A stretch of DNA of 23,425 nt from a virus. Below are positions 1-8,681 of this stretch, one piece after another. The notes under the pieces were generated by a model. That model was not told the origin of the DNA, made no database searches, and saw nothing but the letters and a program-made list of their open reading frames with translations. The first letter of the stretch is position 1. The number at the start of each line of letters is the position of its first letter. The stretch is taken from positions 1-23,425 of IMG/VR virus record IMGVR_UViG_3300022602_000443, one strand, 5' to 3'. Made by a program: the position numbers and the translations under genes.

Positions 1-1
1 C

Positions 2-649
2 CTTAACGGGGTCGGAGCATATGCTATCCCAATCGGCTCAATTATGCCTTTTGCAGGACAAGCAACTGCTATTCCACCTGGCTGGTTAATGTGTGATGGA
101 AGTGAAATTGGTACAACAACATACAATCAATTATTCCTAGTGATTGGATACATCTATGGTGCTCAGAACACTCTATTGGGAGCAAACACATTTAAATTGC
201 CCGATCTAAGAGGAAGATTTACTCTAGGGTTGGATAACATGAACAATTATGGAAATGTTCAAGGATTCGTTCAAGCACAAACTAGTGGAACTCCCCCAGT
301 TAATGTTAATACTGGCGGACAAATTGGTCCAGCAGGACGTGTTAGTAATATTGCCGCCGACACTCTTGGCGGATATTCAGGAAGTCAAAATGTTGTATTG
401 AATACAACACAGCTTCCGCAACATACTCATAGTCTTAATGATGGAACTGCTCAATATTATGCTCCGGGTGTTAACGGTGGTATAACAGATAATGCTGCAA
501 GTTACGGTCACGGATTGCCTGCCACTACTAGTACAGGTTATGGTTTAGAAAATACTGCCGGTGTTAATTCTGCAAGTATTGGTCAAGCAATAACTGTAAT
601 GAACCCATACTTGAGTATTAACTACATCATCTTTACTGGTAACGTATAA
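2..649 (+). CDS. Phage tail collar domain protein, C-terminal part (5' end outside window)
   Basis: The frame is open to the left edge, so the first internal ATG (44) is probably not the true start. Residues before it ([11 protein letters not shown]) run smoothly into a typical tail-collar opening, GSIMPFAG, then [17 protein letters not shown] and LPDLRGRF. The C-terminal half has QLPQHTHS and ends [16 protein letters not shown], a usual finish for these short fibre or collar proteins. Members of the family sit at the distal tail or baseplate and take part in host contact or fibre attachment. The stop overlaps the next ATG by one base (TAATG), so the two are probably translationally coupled. 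The domain assignment is firm; the exact structural role is inferred. Confidence 0.88.
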   Translation, partial: LNGVGAYAIPIGSIMPFAGQATAIPPGWLMCDGSEIGTTTYNQLFLVIGYIYGAQNTLLGANTFKLPDLRGRFTLGLDNMNNYGNVQGFVQAQTSGTPPVNVNTGGQIGPAGRVSNIAADTLGGYSGSQNVVLNTTQLPQHTHSLNDGTAQYYAPGVNGGITDNAASYGHGLPATTSTGYGLENTAGVNSASIGQAITVMNPYLSINYIIFTGNV

Positions 650-1923
650 TGACATATTCGATTCTTTTAACTAACGGCTCTACATTAACAAGTGTAGCAA
701 ATGGCACAGTTGATCAAACTGCAACCGATTTAACATTAATTGGACAAAATACCAGTGGATATGGTTTGTTTATTAACGATAATTTTGTTCATCTGTTAGA
801 AAATTTTGCTAATACTAGTCAGCCTAATCATCCTATTAAAGGACAGTTATGGTATGATACTAGTCAAAATGTTTTACAAATTTACAATGGTACTAATTTT
901 ACTCCTACCGGTAATACAATAGTTGCAAGTTCTGCGCCGAGCGGATTATCATCAGGTGGACTATGGATTAACAGTGCGACTAGTCAATTATATTTTAATG
1001 ACGGTCTTGAAACTACCTTAGCAGGTCCGATTTATACAAAAACTCAAGGACAATCAGGTTTTGTTGTAAGTGATGTTATTGACACAATCGGTGTTAATCA
1101 TACGATTGTATCTTTATACGTAGCTAATACTTTATTAGGAATATTTGCTAAAGAAGCGTTTACCCCTACCTCAACTATTACTGGATTTACATCAACTGCA
1201 CAAGTTGTAGGCAGCCAATTAGGTACTACACTAACAATTACAACAATAATTTCTGGAACACTAAGTGTGGGACAAACTATAGTTGGGACTGGGATTACAC
1301 CGGGCACAACAATTACAGGACAATTAACAGGCACAGCTGGAGGAACTGGAACATATTCAGTAAGTACTAGTACAACAGTAGCATCATCTAGTATCACTGC
1401 AATTTCCGGTTCAATCGGAATCGGATTTAATGCTAGTACATATAATGGTGTACAATTTAATGTACCAGTTAGCCAAGCTACAAATTTATTAGCTCCAGAC
1501 GGTAGCCTTAAAACAACTGATAGTTTTGTATCAACTACTAGCGATTCTTCGACTAGCGGAAGTATTTCGATACAAAATGCTACACCATTGGTATTAGGTA
1601 CTGCTGGATATTCTCAAGTTAATGTTTCTTATAGTTTGTTCCAGCTACAATCAAAACAACCTAATCAAAATTTTGAAATTAATGTACAAAGTGATACAAG
1701 TTATCCAGCACTGCATGTGAATGCAACAACTAATACAGTTGGAATATTTACTGCTGCTCCTCAAGCTACTCTAGATATAAACGGTACGGTTAGAGCAACT
1801 CCTTTAACTCCAGCAAGTTCATCGGCTACCGGTGTTGTAGGGCAAATTGCATGGGATGCTAACTATGTTTATGTTTGTACTGCTACAAATACCTGGAAAC
1901 GTGCCGGATTAAGCACATGGTAA
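649..1923 (+). CDS. Putative tail fibre/virion structural protein (paralogue of the gene at 1972)
   Basis: A 424-aa Thr/Ser/Asn/Gly-rich protein typical of phage fibres. Residues 1-125 form a domain shared with the next gene: [56 protein letters not shown]. Residues about 183-252 are a low-complexity block ([29 protein letters not shown]) of a kind found in many phage tail proteins; it looks inserted between ITGFTS and SIGIGFN. The C-terminus has [13 protein letters not shown] followed by [13 protein letters not shown] and [11 protein letters not shown], a common fibre ending in which the chain displays its tip. It starts at the ATG overlapping the previous stop. The structural role is inferred from composition and neighbours. 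Confidence 0.8.
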   Translation: MTYSILLTNGSTLTSVANGTVDQTATDLTLIGQNTSGYGLFINDNFVHLLENFANTSQPNHPIKGQLWYDTSQNVLQIYNGTNFTPTGNTIVASSAPSGLSSGGLWINSATSQLYFNDGLETTLAGPIYTKTQGQSGFVVSDVIDTIGVNHTIVSLYVANTLLGIFAKEAFTPTSTITGFTSTAQVVGSQLGTTLTITTIISGTLSVGQTIVGTGITPGTTITGQLTGTAGGTGTYSVSTSTTVASSSITAISGSIGIGFNASTYNGVQFNVPVSQATNLLAPDGSLKTTDSFVSTTSDSSTSGSISIQNATPLVLGTAGYSQVNVSYSLFQLQSKQPNQNFEINVQSDTSYPALHVNATTNTVGIFTAAPQATLDINGTVRATPLTPASSSATGVVGQIAWDANYVYVCTATNTWKRAGLSTW

Positions 1924-1937
1924 ACAGTCCAAACTAT

Positions 1938-1945
1938 GATAAATA
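1938..1945 (+). promoter_or_regulatory. Candidate T4-type late promoter (GATAAATA)
   Basis: GATAAATA matches the NATAAATA late box of T4-like phages and lies 26 nt before the ATG of the second tail protein, in a short gap with no other gene. Confidence 0.5.
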
Positions 1946-1971
1946 CACTGAAATAAGGAACGAGCGAGACT

Positions 1972-3444
1972 ATGTCATATACAATTAACCATTATAACGG
2001 TACATTACTTACTACAGTTGCGGACGGTACAGTTGATACGTCTACTGATCTTACACTGATTGGTAAGAATTATGCTGGATACGGTCAAGCACAGAACGAT
2101 AACTTTGTATGGTTGCTAGAAAATTTTGCAAATACAAATAGTCCCCCAAATCCTTTGGCAGGTCAACTATGGTTTGATAGTGGCGCCAAGAAATTAAAAT
2201 TTTATGACGGTTCAAAATTCCGCAATACTGGCGGAGCTGAACTTGGAACAAGTGCTCCTAGTGGATTAACACAGGGAGATTTCTGGTTTAATACCGCTAG
2301 TAATCAGTTATATGCATATACTGGCACTACATTTACACTTATCGGGCCACAGGAAGTTACTGGAGCCGGCACAACACAAATGCAATCTGTTAGTGTTCTT
2401 GATACTAGCAATATTGCACATCCAATTATCCAAGGTATTGTTAATGGTGCAACAGTATTCACTATCGCCGGATCAGATGCTCCGTTCCAGTTAAATTCTA
2501 CAACAAATCCAATTACCGGATTTGATTATATCCAACAAGGTTTAACACTTTCTTATACAGAAAATGCAGCCAACGGTGTAACTTCTGGAAGCCAACGCTT
2601 CTGGGGTACAGCAACTAATGCTGATAAATTAGGAGGATATCCTGCTAGTTCATTTGTTCAATCAGGCAATGCTACATTTAGTACCTTAGTTAACTTTAGC
2701 GATGCAGGATTTACTGTAGGTAATCCTGTTGCAAAACTAAGCGTATTTAATGCTAGTCAAACAACTCCGACAATTCAAAATACATACGGCTCACAAATTT
2801 TATTTGAAACCAATGTTTCGGGAGTGACTAAAACACCATTAATTGTTAATGGTAATGATATTACTCCAGGACTAAGCGGAGTTTCAAATTTAGGTACAAA
2901 TGCATTACAATGGGCAACTGTTTATGCTAGTTATTTCCAAGGTACTGCATACACTGCTGATGGTTTAACTTTAAACACAGCTCGTGCAACAGCCAGTACA
3001 GCCGCTGCTGCAAATACGATTGTAGGTAGAGATAGCAGTGCAAATATCACAGCTAATCTATTCCAAGGTACTGCAACATCTGCAAACTATGCTGACTTAG
3101 CTGAAAAATATCTAGCTGATGCAGAGTATGAAGTTGGTACAGTTGTTATAGTAGGTGGTGATGCAGAAGTAACAGCATCTGCTCAAGGATTTAAAGCACT
3201 TGGTGTTGTAAGTGAAAATCCTGCATATATGATGAATAGTGAATTACAAGGTGGAACATATATTGCTCTTAAAGGACGTGTACCTGTAAAAGTTTGGGGA
3301 ACATGTAATAAGGGTGATTTAATGGTTGCTTATAAAGACGGAACAGCTCGTTCTACTCAAGATCCTGATTACATGGTATTTGCCATTGCATTGGAAGATA
3401 ACACTAGTGAAGAAATCACACTTGTTGAGTGTGTAATTCTATAA
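1972..3444 (+). CDS. Putative tail fibre/virion structural protein
   Basis: A 490-aa protein sharing the N-terminal domain of the previous gene (residues 1-125: TDLTLIGKNYAGYG, NDNFVWLLENFAN, GQLWFDS, FWFNTASNQLYAYTG). The middle is Thr/Ser/Asn-rich and probably beta-structured. From about residue 370 it has a distinct C-terminal module (YADLAEKY, EYEVGTVVIVGG, NPAYMMNSELQGG, ALKGRVPVKVWG, FAIALED) that I recall from other phage fibre proteins. The SD-like AAGGA lies 12 nt before the ATG. A GATAAATA late-promoter candidate at 1938-1945 lies in the short gap upstream. Likely part of the virion, expressed late; which fibre it belongs to cannot be read from the sequence. Confidence 0.8.
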   Translation: MSYTINHYNGTLLTTVADGTVDTSTDLTLIGKNYAGYGQAQNDNFVWLLENFANTNSPPNPLAGQLWFDSGAKKLKFYDGSKFRNTGGAELGTSAPSGLTQGDFWFNTASNQLYAYTGTTFTLIGPQEVTGAGTTQMQSVSVLDTSNIAHPIIQGIVNGATVFTIAGSDAPFQLNSTTNPITGFDYIQQGLTLSYTENAANGVTSGSQRFWGTATNADKLGGYPASSFVQSGNATFSTLVNFSDAGFTVGNPVAKLSVFNASQTTPTIQNTYGSQILFETNVSGVTKTPLIVNGNDITPGLSGVSNLGTNALQWATVYASYFQGTAYTADGLTLNTARATASTAAAANTIVGRDSSANITANLFQGTATSANYADLAEKYLADAEYEVGTVVIVGGDAEVTASAQGFKALGVVSENPAYMMNSELQGGTYIALKGRVPVKVWGTCNKGDLMVAYKDGTARSTQDPDYMVFAIALEDNTSEEITLVECVIL

Positions 3445-3445
3445 T

Positions 3446-3453
3446 AATAAATA
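3446..3453 (+). promoter_or_regulatory. Candidate T4-type late promoter (AATAAATA)
   Basis: AATAAATA matches NATAAATA and lies 22 nt before the ATG of the third tail-type protein, with spacing close to the copy at 1938. Confidence 0.5.
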
Positions 3454-3475
3454 TCACACGAAAAAAGGATAATAA

Positions 3476-4432
3476 ATGACTGGAGTTGGATCAACAATTG
3501 CTGCTAATGATTATAATACTATTCAAAGTACTATAGCAGGTGTCCTTGGACAAAATGCTGCAGGTTATGGACAAGCTCTCAGTAGTAGTCAAGTAGCATC
3601 TAATGCAAAGATTACAGCCGCTCAATGGAATGCATTACAAAATGATATTTCTGCAGTCAATTATCATCAGCTTAATGCTGCTCCTTCTTATGGTGGAAGC
3701 GGTTTGACCACAGCAACAACTAGTATAAAAATTAAAGATTCTGATCGTGCATCATATTTGGCTGTGGCACAGGCATTGGCTAATTCATCATCTTCATCAG
3801 TTGGCGGAGTAAGTTATCCAGGATGTTATGTACAAGCTCCAGCAGGCCAATATACTGTCCCATCATCGAGTCCATATCCGGTAAGTACTCAGCGTTCGCC
3901 CGGATGGAATGGCACTGTTACTAATACAGTAACATTGACATTTGCAAGCAATTTAGCAGCAGAGTATTATTTTAACGCCGGAAGTGTTTTTAATATTACA
4001 GCAAGTGCAACTGGTGGACAATCTGGCACAGTGGGAACAAAAGATTACTCATGGGCAACAATGTTATCCAACATGGGAACTATTACTTTTGGATATACTG
4101 CTACTACTAAGAGCGGATCGAGTGGTACAGGATCTGGTTACGGTTGGACATATTTTAATTCTAATAAAGGTGCAACCCAAACCATTTATTCAAATGCAAT
4201 CAGTGGAACTTATGCTCCAAATCAGTATGATATTCGCTGCAATTTAAATTCTGCCGGCACAGTAATAACATTCACTATCGAATTCCAAGACCTATCAGGC
4301 CAACCAAATCCACCTTGGGGCACAGATGAAAATGTAACAGCAACTATTACTAGTAATGTTAATGCTATATACTCATCCGGTGCAGTTTCAGTTGCAGCAT
4401 ACTTGCCAACTACAAGTTCTACATTCCCTTAA
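3476..4432 (+). CDS. Putative virion structural protein
   Basis: A 318-aa protein rich in Ser, Thr, Gly, Asn and Ala. The N-terminus (YNTIQSTIAGVLGQNAAGYGQAL, then ITAAQWNALQNDI and a short HQ) looks like an alpha-helical attachment segment. Residues from about 145 (NTVTLTFASNLAAEYYFNAGSVFNITASA) are a beta-rich module that resembles, from memory, structural proteins of T4-like cyanophages. It has a good SD (AAGGA, 7 nt before ATG) and an AATAAATA late-promoter candidate at 3446-3453. It is the last gene of the rightward tail block. No enzymatic motif is visible; a fibre or decoration role is inferred from composition and position. Confidence 0.72.
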   Translation: MTGVGSTIAANDYNTIQSTIAGVLGQNAAGYGQALSSSQVASNAKITAAQWNALQNDISAVNYHQLNAAPSYGGSGLTTATTSIKIKDSDRASYLAVAQALANSSSSSVGGVSYPGCYVQAPAGQYTVPSSSPYPVSTQRSPGWNGTVTNTVTLTFASNLAAEYYFNAGSVFNITASATGGQSGTVGTKDYSWATMLSNMGTITFGYTATTKSGSSGTGSGYGWTYFNSNKGATQTIYSNAISGTYAPNQYDIRCNLNSAGTVITFTIEFQDLSGQPNPPWGTDENVTATITSNVNAIYSSGAVSVAAYLPTTSSTFP

Positions 4433-4455
4433 TCAATTTAATTTAGCCTAAGCTC

Positions 4456-4484
4456 TTGACAAGCTAACTACTGTAGTGTATTAT
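4456..4484 (+). promoter_or_regulatory. Sigma70 promoter of the glycosyltransferase block
   Basis: TTGACA (4456-4461), 17-nt spacer, TATTAT (4479-4484): six of six and five of six consensus bases. The spacer holds ACTAC-T-GTAGT (4467-4477), a perfect inverted repeat, and another ACTAC follows at 4490-4494, so alternating half-sites surround the -10. The SD of the first gene (GGAG, 4495-4498) starts just after it. An operator is a fair inference. Confidence 0.8.
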
Positions 4485-4504
4485 CGTATACTACGGAGTT
4501 GTCT

Positions 4505-4855
4505 ATGGATGAAAGAATTGAAAAAGCGTTTGCAGTAGCCAATTATATGTCTACCCTGTCAAATCAGCGCAGAGTGATATTAGAAGAATATAATCAAAAA
4601 TTAGTTTACTATACTAATGGTGCAACATTTAAAGTTTCCCCAGAATTAATAAACTTTGCCAAAACTATTCTAGATATTGGACACGCTGCTGATATTGCAT
4701 TTGTTGATGCAAATGATTTTCCAGTTATCATCGATGATGTTCAAGATTTTTTTGATAGCATTGTAGGTGTATATTTTGAAGCAACAACTGAATATGCAGC
4801 TAAATTTGCTGAACTTAAAAATAAAAGAAAAATTTCTGATATAGTGGATCTATGA
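4505..4855 (+). CDS. Conserved-type phage hypothetical protein, first gene of the glycosyltransferase block
   Basis: A 116-aa acidic, mostly helical protein (DERIEKAFAVANYMSTLSNQRRVILEEYNQ; FPVIIDDVQDFFDSIVGVYFEA; NKRKISDIVDL). I do not recognise a Pfam family, although similar proteins occur, from memory, near structural genes of T4-like phages. I chose the ATG at 4505 because GGAG (4495-4498) is 6 nt upstream; a TTG at 4499 directly abuts that SD and is unlikely. It is the first gene after the sigma70-like promoter at 4456-4484, and its stop overlaps the next start (ATGA). No membrane segment, signal peptide or catalytic motif is visible. Confidence 0.75.
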   Translation: MDERIEKAFAVANYMSTLSNQRRVILEEYNQKLVYYTNGATFKVSPELINFAKTILDIGHAADIAFVDANDFPVIIDDVQDFFDSIVGVYFEATTEYAAKFAELKNKRKISDIVDL

Positions 4856-5697
4856 CAACTGGTGCTGTGATATTTGCTCATAACAATAGCAATGTTAATT
4901 ATGTTAAATTAGCAATCTTTGCAGCTAATCGAGTGAAAGATTATTTAGATATACCTGTTAGTTTAATAACTGACAGTAAAGATTGGTTATTAAAAGCCTA
5001 TCCTGATCATCCGTTTGATCAAGTTATTTCAGTACCGCCTGCAACAACTACACAACAAAAAAAGTTTCATGACGGTACTCTTGCCGGTAAAATGTTAGAT
5101 TGGAAAAACTTTTCAAGAAGCCAAGTATACGATCTAACTCCATACGATCGTACTATTGTATTAGACAGCGATTATATTTTAAATTCTAGAGTGTTAAAAC
5201 CTGCACTAACTAATGAACATGATTTTCAAATCTATCAAAATAGTTTTGATTTAGCGTTAGATAGACCGGCAATGTTTGATAGAATTAGTTCATATTCAAT
5301 TCCTTTTTATTGGGCTACTGTTTTTATCTTTGAAAAGAACGATCTTATGAAATCGTTTTTTGATTTAATTGAATACATTAAGGCTAATTGGAATTATTTT
5401 AAAGTACTCTATAGTATCGATGCCCATACATATCGTAATGATTTTGCATTTAGTATAGCCATACATATTATGAATGGAAAAACTAATGGCAATTTTGCTG
5501 TAGAGTTGCCTGGAACTATGACCTTTACAACGGACAAGGATATATTGATTTCTGCAAAAGAAAATACAATGTCATTTCTTGTCGAAAAGAAAGATTACTT
5601 AGGCGAATATACCGCAGTTAAGACCACTGGTTTGGATGTGCATGTTATGAATAAATTTAGTCTTAATCGATTTATAGATGGAGGTTATGGTGTCTAG
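4852..5697 (+). CDS. GT-A type glycosyltransferase-like protein
   Basis: A 281-aa protein beginning with a Rossmann-like strand (GAVIFAHNN), followed by PVSLITDSKDWLL and TIVLDSDYIL. The D105-S-D107 pair after a hydrophobic strand is the DxD motif by which GT-A glycosyltransferases hold a metal and the nucleotide-sugar. The overall layout resembles small hexosyltransferase-like proteins of T4-like phages. The next gene is a relative with the same order of motifs, so the pair probably arose by duplication. It starts at an ATG overlapping the previous stop by 4 nt. The sugar and acceptor are unknown; virion protein, host envelope or modified DNA base are all possible. Confidence 0.68.
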   Translation: MTTGAVIFAHNNSNVNYVKLAIFAANRVKDYLDIPVSLITDSKDWLLKAYPDHPFDQVISVPPATTTQQKKFHDGTLAGKMLDWKNFSRSQVYDLTPYDRTIVLDSDYILNSRVLKPALTNEHDFQIYQNSFDLALDRPAMFDRISSYSIPFYWATVFIFEKNDLMKSFFDLIEYIKANWNYFKVLYSIDAHTYRNDFAFSIAIHIMNGKTNGNFAVELPGTMTFTTDKDILISAKENTMSFLVEKKDYLGEYTAVKTTGLDVHVMNKFSLNRFIDGGYGV

Positions 5698-6532
5698 AGG
5701 ATTTCTGATCTACGCACAAAATACCGATACTGTTGATTATGTCAAACAGGCGTATGCTCTGGCGTTAAGTATTAAATTTAGTCAAACTGAAGTCACGGCA
5801 GTTTCATTAATCACAAACGATCCTGTACCAAAAAAATATCAAAAAATATTTGATCAGATACTGCCTATTCCTTGGTTTACTGATGAACCTACTTCGCCAT
5901 TAAAGGGCGAAAATCGTTGGAAGGTATATCATGTATCGCCGTATGAGGAAACAATTGTATTAGATAGTGACATGTTGATACTAGAAGACATTGTTGAATG
6001 GTGGTATTATTGTAAAAACTATGATGTTAAATTTTGCTCACGGGTAAGAAATCATAAATTAGATATAGTAAATGATACATATCATCGTAAGGCATTTGTA
6101 TCTAATCAACTATCTAGTCCCTATTATGCCCTACATTATTTTAAAAAATCAACATCAGCTCACGAATTTTATAAGGTATTAGAATTTGTATGTAATAATT
6201 GGGCCTGGTGTTATGATAAATTTGCACCTAATCATTATCAAAATTGGCTCAGCATGGATTTAGCTGCTGCCATTGCTATAGAAATTACAGGCATGCATAA
6301 CTATGCAGTTGATGTGTGTAGTCCTTTAGAATTCATACATATGAAAGTTCCACTACAAGAATGGAAAGAATCTTCTGCTAATTGGCAGGATACTGTGCCT
6401 AGCATACTAAATTCTAAGGGAGAATTAGTCGTTGGTAATATTAAACAAACGCGAATATTTCATTATATAGAAAAACAATTTATTACAAAAGAACTATTAA
6501 CTCGATTGGAGAAACTAGCGTATGGCTCGTAA
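5690..6532 (+). CDS. GT-A type glycosyltransferase-like protein (paralogue of the gene at 4852)
   Basis: About 280 aa starting SRGFLIYAQNTDTVDYVKQAY, matching the GAVIFAHNNSNVNYVKLAI opening of its neighbour. TIVLDSDMLIL (D92-S-D94) is the likely metal and nucleotide-sugar site; a conserved NNW patch and an SMDLAAAIAIE segment match positions in the relative. I chose the GTG at 5690 because GGAGG (5680-5684) is 5 nt upstream; ATG at 5687 is only 2 nt from that SD, and ATG at 5678 has no SD. It overlaps the previous gene by 8 nt and the next by 11 nt. Acceptor and sugar cannot be deduced. Confidence 0.67.
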   Translation: MSRGFLIYAQNTDTVDYVKQAYALALSIKFSQTEVTAVSLITNDPVPKKYQKIFDQILPIPWFTDEPTSPLKGENRWKVYHVSPYEETIVLDSDMLILEDIVEWWYYCKNYDVKFCSRVRNHKLDIVNDTYHRKAFVSNQLSSPYYALHYFKKSTSAHEFYKVLEFVCNNWAWCYDKFAPNHYQNWLSMDLAAAIAIEITGMHNYAVDVCSPLEFIHMKVPLQEWKESSANWQDTVPSILNSKGELVVGNIKQTRIFHYIEKQFITKELLTRLEKLAYGS

Positions 6533-7106
6533 AAAAATCACTCCTTACGAGCCAAGATATTATATTCATTACGATAAAAAAACCGGAATGATTTTAAGTG
6601 TATCTCCTGAAAAACTACCTACTGATAAACACAGTGTTGAGCTTTCGTTTGAAGAATTTAAACTGTTTATTGACGGAAGTAGAAATCCTCGAGACTACAT
6701 AGTAGTACAAGATAAAAACGAAATTACAATAACTCGAGTAAATAATCCTTTACAGGGATTTGCATTTAAAAATAAATCGTTTGAGTGGATTAATAATCCT
6801 CCTTCAAAGAATACTGAATTATCAACTATATGGGATAATGTAAATAATTGTTGGGAGTTCAAACTGTCTAAGTCTGCTAAAGATCGTACTGTTACAGATG
6901 TTACTAGTCATGCAATCTTTTTTGTAACACTCGAAGATGATTTTGATTTCTTGATTAGAACCATTATAATTAAAATTAAAGATCTAGTAAGTAATGAAAG
7001 TATAGTTGTACCTTTTGATAGCAAGATAGAAAAGCATATAGATAAAATTTCAATATCATCAAAGACACATTTTCATAGTTATGGATTAATAATAAATGAC
7101 AAATAA
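6522..7106 (+). CDS. Hypothetical protein within the glycosyltransferase block
   Basis: A 194-aa protein that I do not recognise. The N-terminus is basic and Tyr-rich (ARKKITPYEPRYYIHYDKKTGMILSVSPEKLP), then comes VELSFEEFKLFIDGSRNPRDYIVV and a probable beta-sandwich with a long central stretch of short strands. There is no membrane segment, DxD or cysteine motif. It sits between the two pairs of glycosyltransferase-like genes, overlapping the earlier one by 11 nt and the later one by 11 nt, so it is almost certainly co-translated with them. The opening resembles phage structural or accessory proteins; it could be an acceptor or chaperone for the sugar-transfer proteins, which is inference only. 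Confidence 0.65.
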   Translation: MARKKITPYEPRYYIHYDKKTGMILSVSPEKLPTDKHSVELSFEEFKLFIDGSRNPRDYIVVQDKNEITITRVNNPLQGFAFKNKSFEWINNPPSKNTELSTIWDNVNNCWEFKLSKSAKDRTVTDVTSHAIFFVTLEDDFDFLIRTIIIKIKDLVSNESIVVPFDSKIEKHIDKISISSKTHFHSYGLIINDK

Positions 7107-7995
7107 AATAAAAATTATAGAACAAGATATTATCTTTCTCAGCTACGATGAACCAAATGCTGAAAAAAATTATGCTGATCTACTTTCTAAGTTTCCCTGG
7201 GCAAAACGTGTACACGGAGTTAAAGGTAGTGATGCTGCGCATAAGGCCTGTGCTGCTTTAAGCGATACAGAGTACTTTGTTACAGTTGATGCAGATAATA
7301 TTGTAGATCCTAAGTTTCAAGAAGTTGAAATAGACCTAGATGCACTAGGGCTAACTAGTGAAAATGTATTTTCGTGGTGTGGAAAAGTTCACGTTAATGG
7401 ACTTATGTACGGCAACGGCGGTCTTAAATTATGGACACGTAAATTTGTCAATGAAATGCGCACACATGAAAACAGCGACCCAACCGATACTAAGGGATTA
7501 GTTGAGTTTTGTTTCGATGACCGATACTATCAGTTTAATGAAAACTATAGTGAAAGTTATACTAATGCAACTCCGTTCCAAGCATGGCGAGCAGGATTCC
7601 GTGAAGGTGTAAAGATGAGTTTGGATCAAGGTGCTCGAGTTGCAGATCTTAAAACAGTATGGTGGCAAAATTACCATAGATTATTAATCTGGTCAAGTGT
7701 TGGAGCAGATGTTGAAAATGGAATATGGAGTATACTTGGTGCAAGAGAAGGAGCATTTCTGACTAGCTGTACAGATTGGGATTATTCAAATGTTCGAGAT
7801 TTTGAGTATCTAACTGCTCGCTGGGAAGCACAACATGCTGTACTAACTCCCGAAGATGCTGCTAAATTAATTAATCAATTAGGTAACGATTTAATGAATA
7901 GATGCGGACTAGAAATAGCTAATTTAGATCCCGCTGGCAGTCAATTTTTTAAGACTGTATATAACAATACTCCGAGAATTATACGTAAACGATAA
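7096..7995 (+). CDS. Putative glycosyltransferase-like protein
   Basis: A 299-aa protein whose core reads DIIFLSYDEPNAEKNYADLLSKFP, AKRVHGVKGSDAAHKACA, then YFVTVDADNIVD. The last segment (D65-A-D67 after a hydrophobic strand) is the likely DxD of a GT-A fold. Later a GNGGLKLWTR segment and FQAWRAGFREGVKMSL are shared with the next gene (GYGGVKLIPR, NTWKSAFRECVKLS). From memory this family recurs in marine T4-like phages, usually annotated as hypothetical or glycosyltransferase. It starts at ATG 7096, overlapping the previous gene. The fold assignment is inference from motifs; the biochemical activity is untested. Confidence 0.66.
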   Translation: MTNKIKIIEQDIIFLSYDEPNAEKNYADLLSKFPWAKRVHGVKGSDAAHKACAALSDTEYFVTVDADNIVDPKFQEVEIDLDALGLTSENVFSWCGKVHVNGLMYGNGGLKLWTRKFVNEMRTHENSDPTDTKGLVEFCFDDRYYQFNENYSESYTNATPFQAWRAGFREGVKMSLDQGARVADLKTVWWQNYHRLLIWSSVGADVENGIWSILGAREGAFLTSCTDWDYSNVRDFEYLTARWEAQHAVLTPEDAAKLINQLGNDLMNRCGLEIANLDPAGSQFFKTVYNNTPRIIRKR

Positions 7996-8681
7996 TGTAC
8001 GATATTGTTTTTATTAGTTATAATGAATTGAATGCAGATGAAAATTATGCAAAACTTCTTGCACGATTTCCTAAAGCTAGAAGAGTAGATGGAGTTACAG
8101 GAATACATGCTGCACATATTGCCGCAGTTAAACCGAGCCTATCTCGATTTGTTTGGATAGTTGACGGTGATGCAGACATATTAGACTCGTTTAATTTTGA
8201 TTTTAATGCTCGTAATCAGACCGATACAGTATTTGTATGGAAGAGTATAAATCCAATTAATGATTTAGAATATGGCTATGGTGGAGTAAAGTTAATACCA
8301 AGATCGTTAACATTGAAGCTAGATACTAGCACAGTTGACATGACTACTAGCATTGGTAAATTATGTGTGCCAATGCCGGAAGTTAGTAATATTACTGCAT
8401 TTAATACAGATCCTTTTAATACTTGGAAAAGTGCCTTTAGGGAATGTGTAAAGTTATCCAGTAAAATAATTCCTGGACAGATCGACATAGAAACAGATGA
8501 TCGATTGAATACTTGGTGTACCTATCAAAATGGTTCAGACTTCGGTGATTGGGCCATCATTGGTGCTAATGCAGGCAAAAAGTATGGTCAAGAAAATGCC
8601 TCTAATAAAGAGGCATTGTTAAAGATAAACGACTTTACTTGGCTAAAAGATCAATGGTCATTGGGAATATCTCAGCAATAA
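7995..8681 (+). CDS. Putative glycosyltransferase-like protein (paralogue of the gene at 7096)
   Basis: A 228-aa shorter relative of the preceding gene: MYDIVFISYNELNADENYAKLL, ARRVDGVTGIHAAHIAA, FVWIVDGDADILD (D57-G-D59), YGYGGVKLIPRS and FNTWKSAFRECVKLS. Its start overlaps the previous stop by one base (TAATG). It lacks the roughly 70-residue C-terminal extension of its neighbour. Its last 47 nt overlap the 3' end of the convergent thyX gene, and its codons at about 8590-8617 also form the terminator of the opposite-strand transcript. These constraints may explain conservation of its C-terminal codons. Confidence 0.66.
   Translation: MYDIVFISYNELNADENYAKLLARFPKARRVDGVTGIHAAHIAAVKPSLSRFVWIVDGDADILDSFNFDFNARNQTDTVFVWKSINPINDLEYGYGGVKLIPRSLTLKLDTSTVDMTTSIGKLCVPMPEVSNITAFNTDPFNTWKSAFRECVKLSSKIIPGQIDIETDDRLNTWCTYQNGSDFGDWAIIGANAGKKYGQENASNKEALLKINDFTWLKDQWSLGISQQ
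8590..8617 (-). terminator. Rho-independent terminator of the leftward thyX transcript
   Basis: On the minus strand an 8-bp perfect stem (AATGCCTC / GAGGCATT, arms 8610-8617 and 8595-8602) with a 7-nt loop is followed by TTTTCTT, an adequate U-tract. The hairpin lies 18 nt beyond the thyX stop at 8635 and within the 3' coding part of the opposing gene. On the plus strand no U-tract follows, so it should stop only leftward transcription. Confidence 0.75.

Noticed and set aside
1098-1397. Minus-strand frame within the first tail protein
   Set aside because: It lies opposite the low-complexity Gly/Thr block, which produces long antisense frames rich in Val and Pro; no start signal or neighbour supports it.
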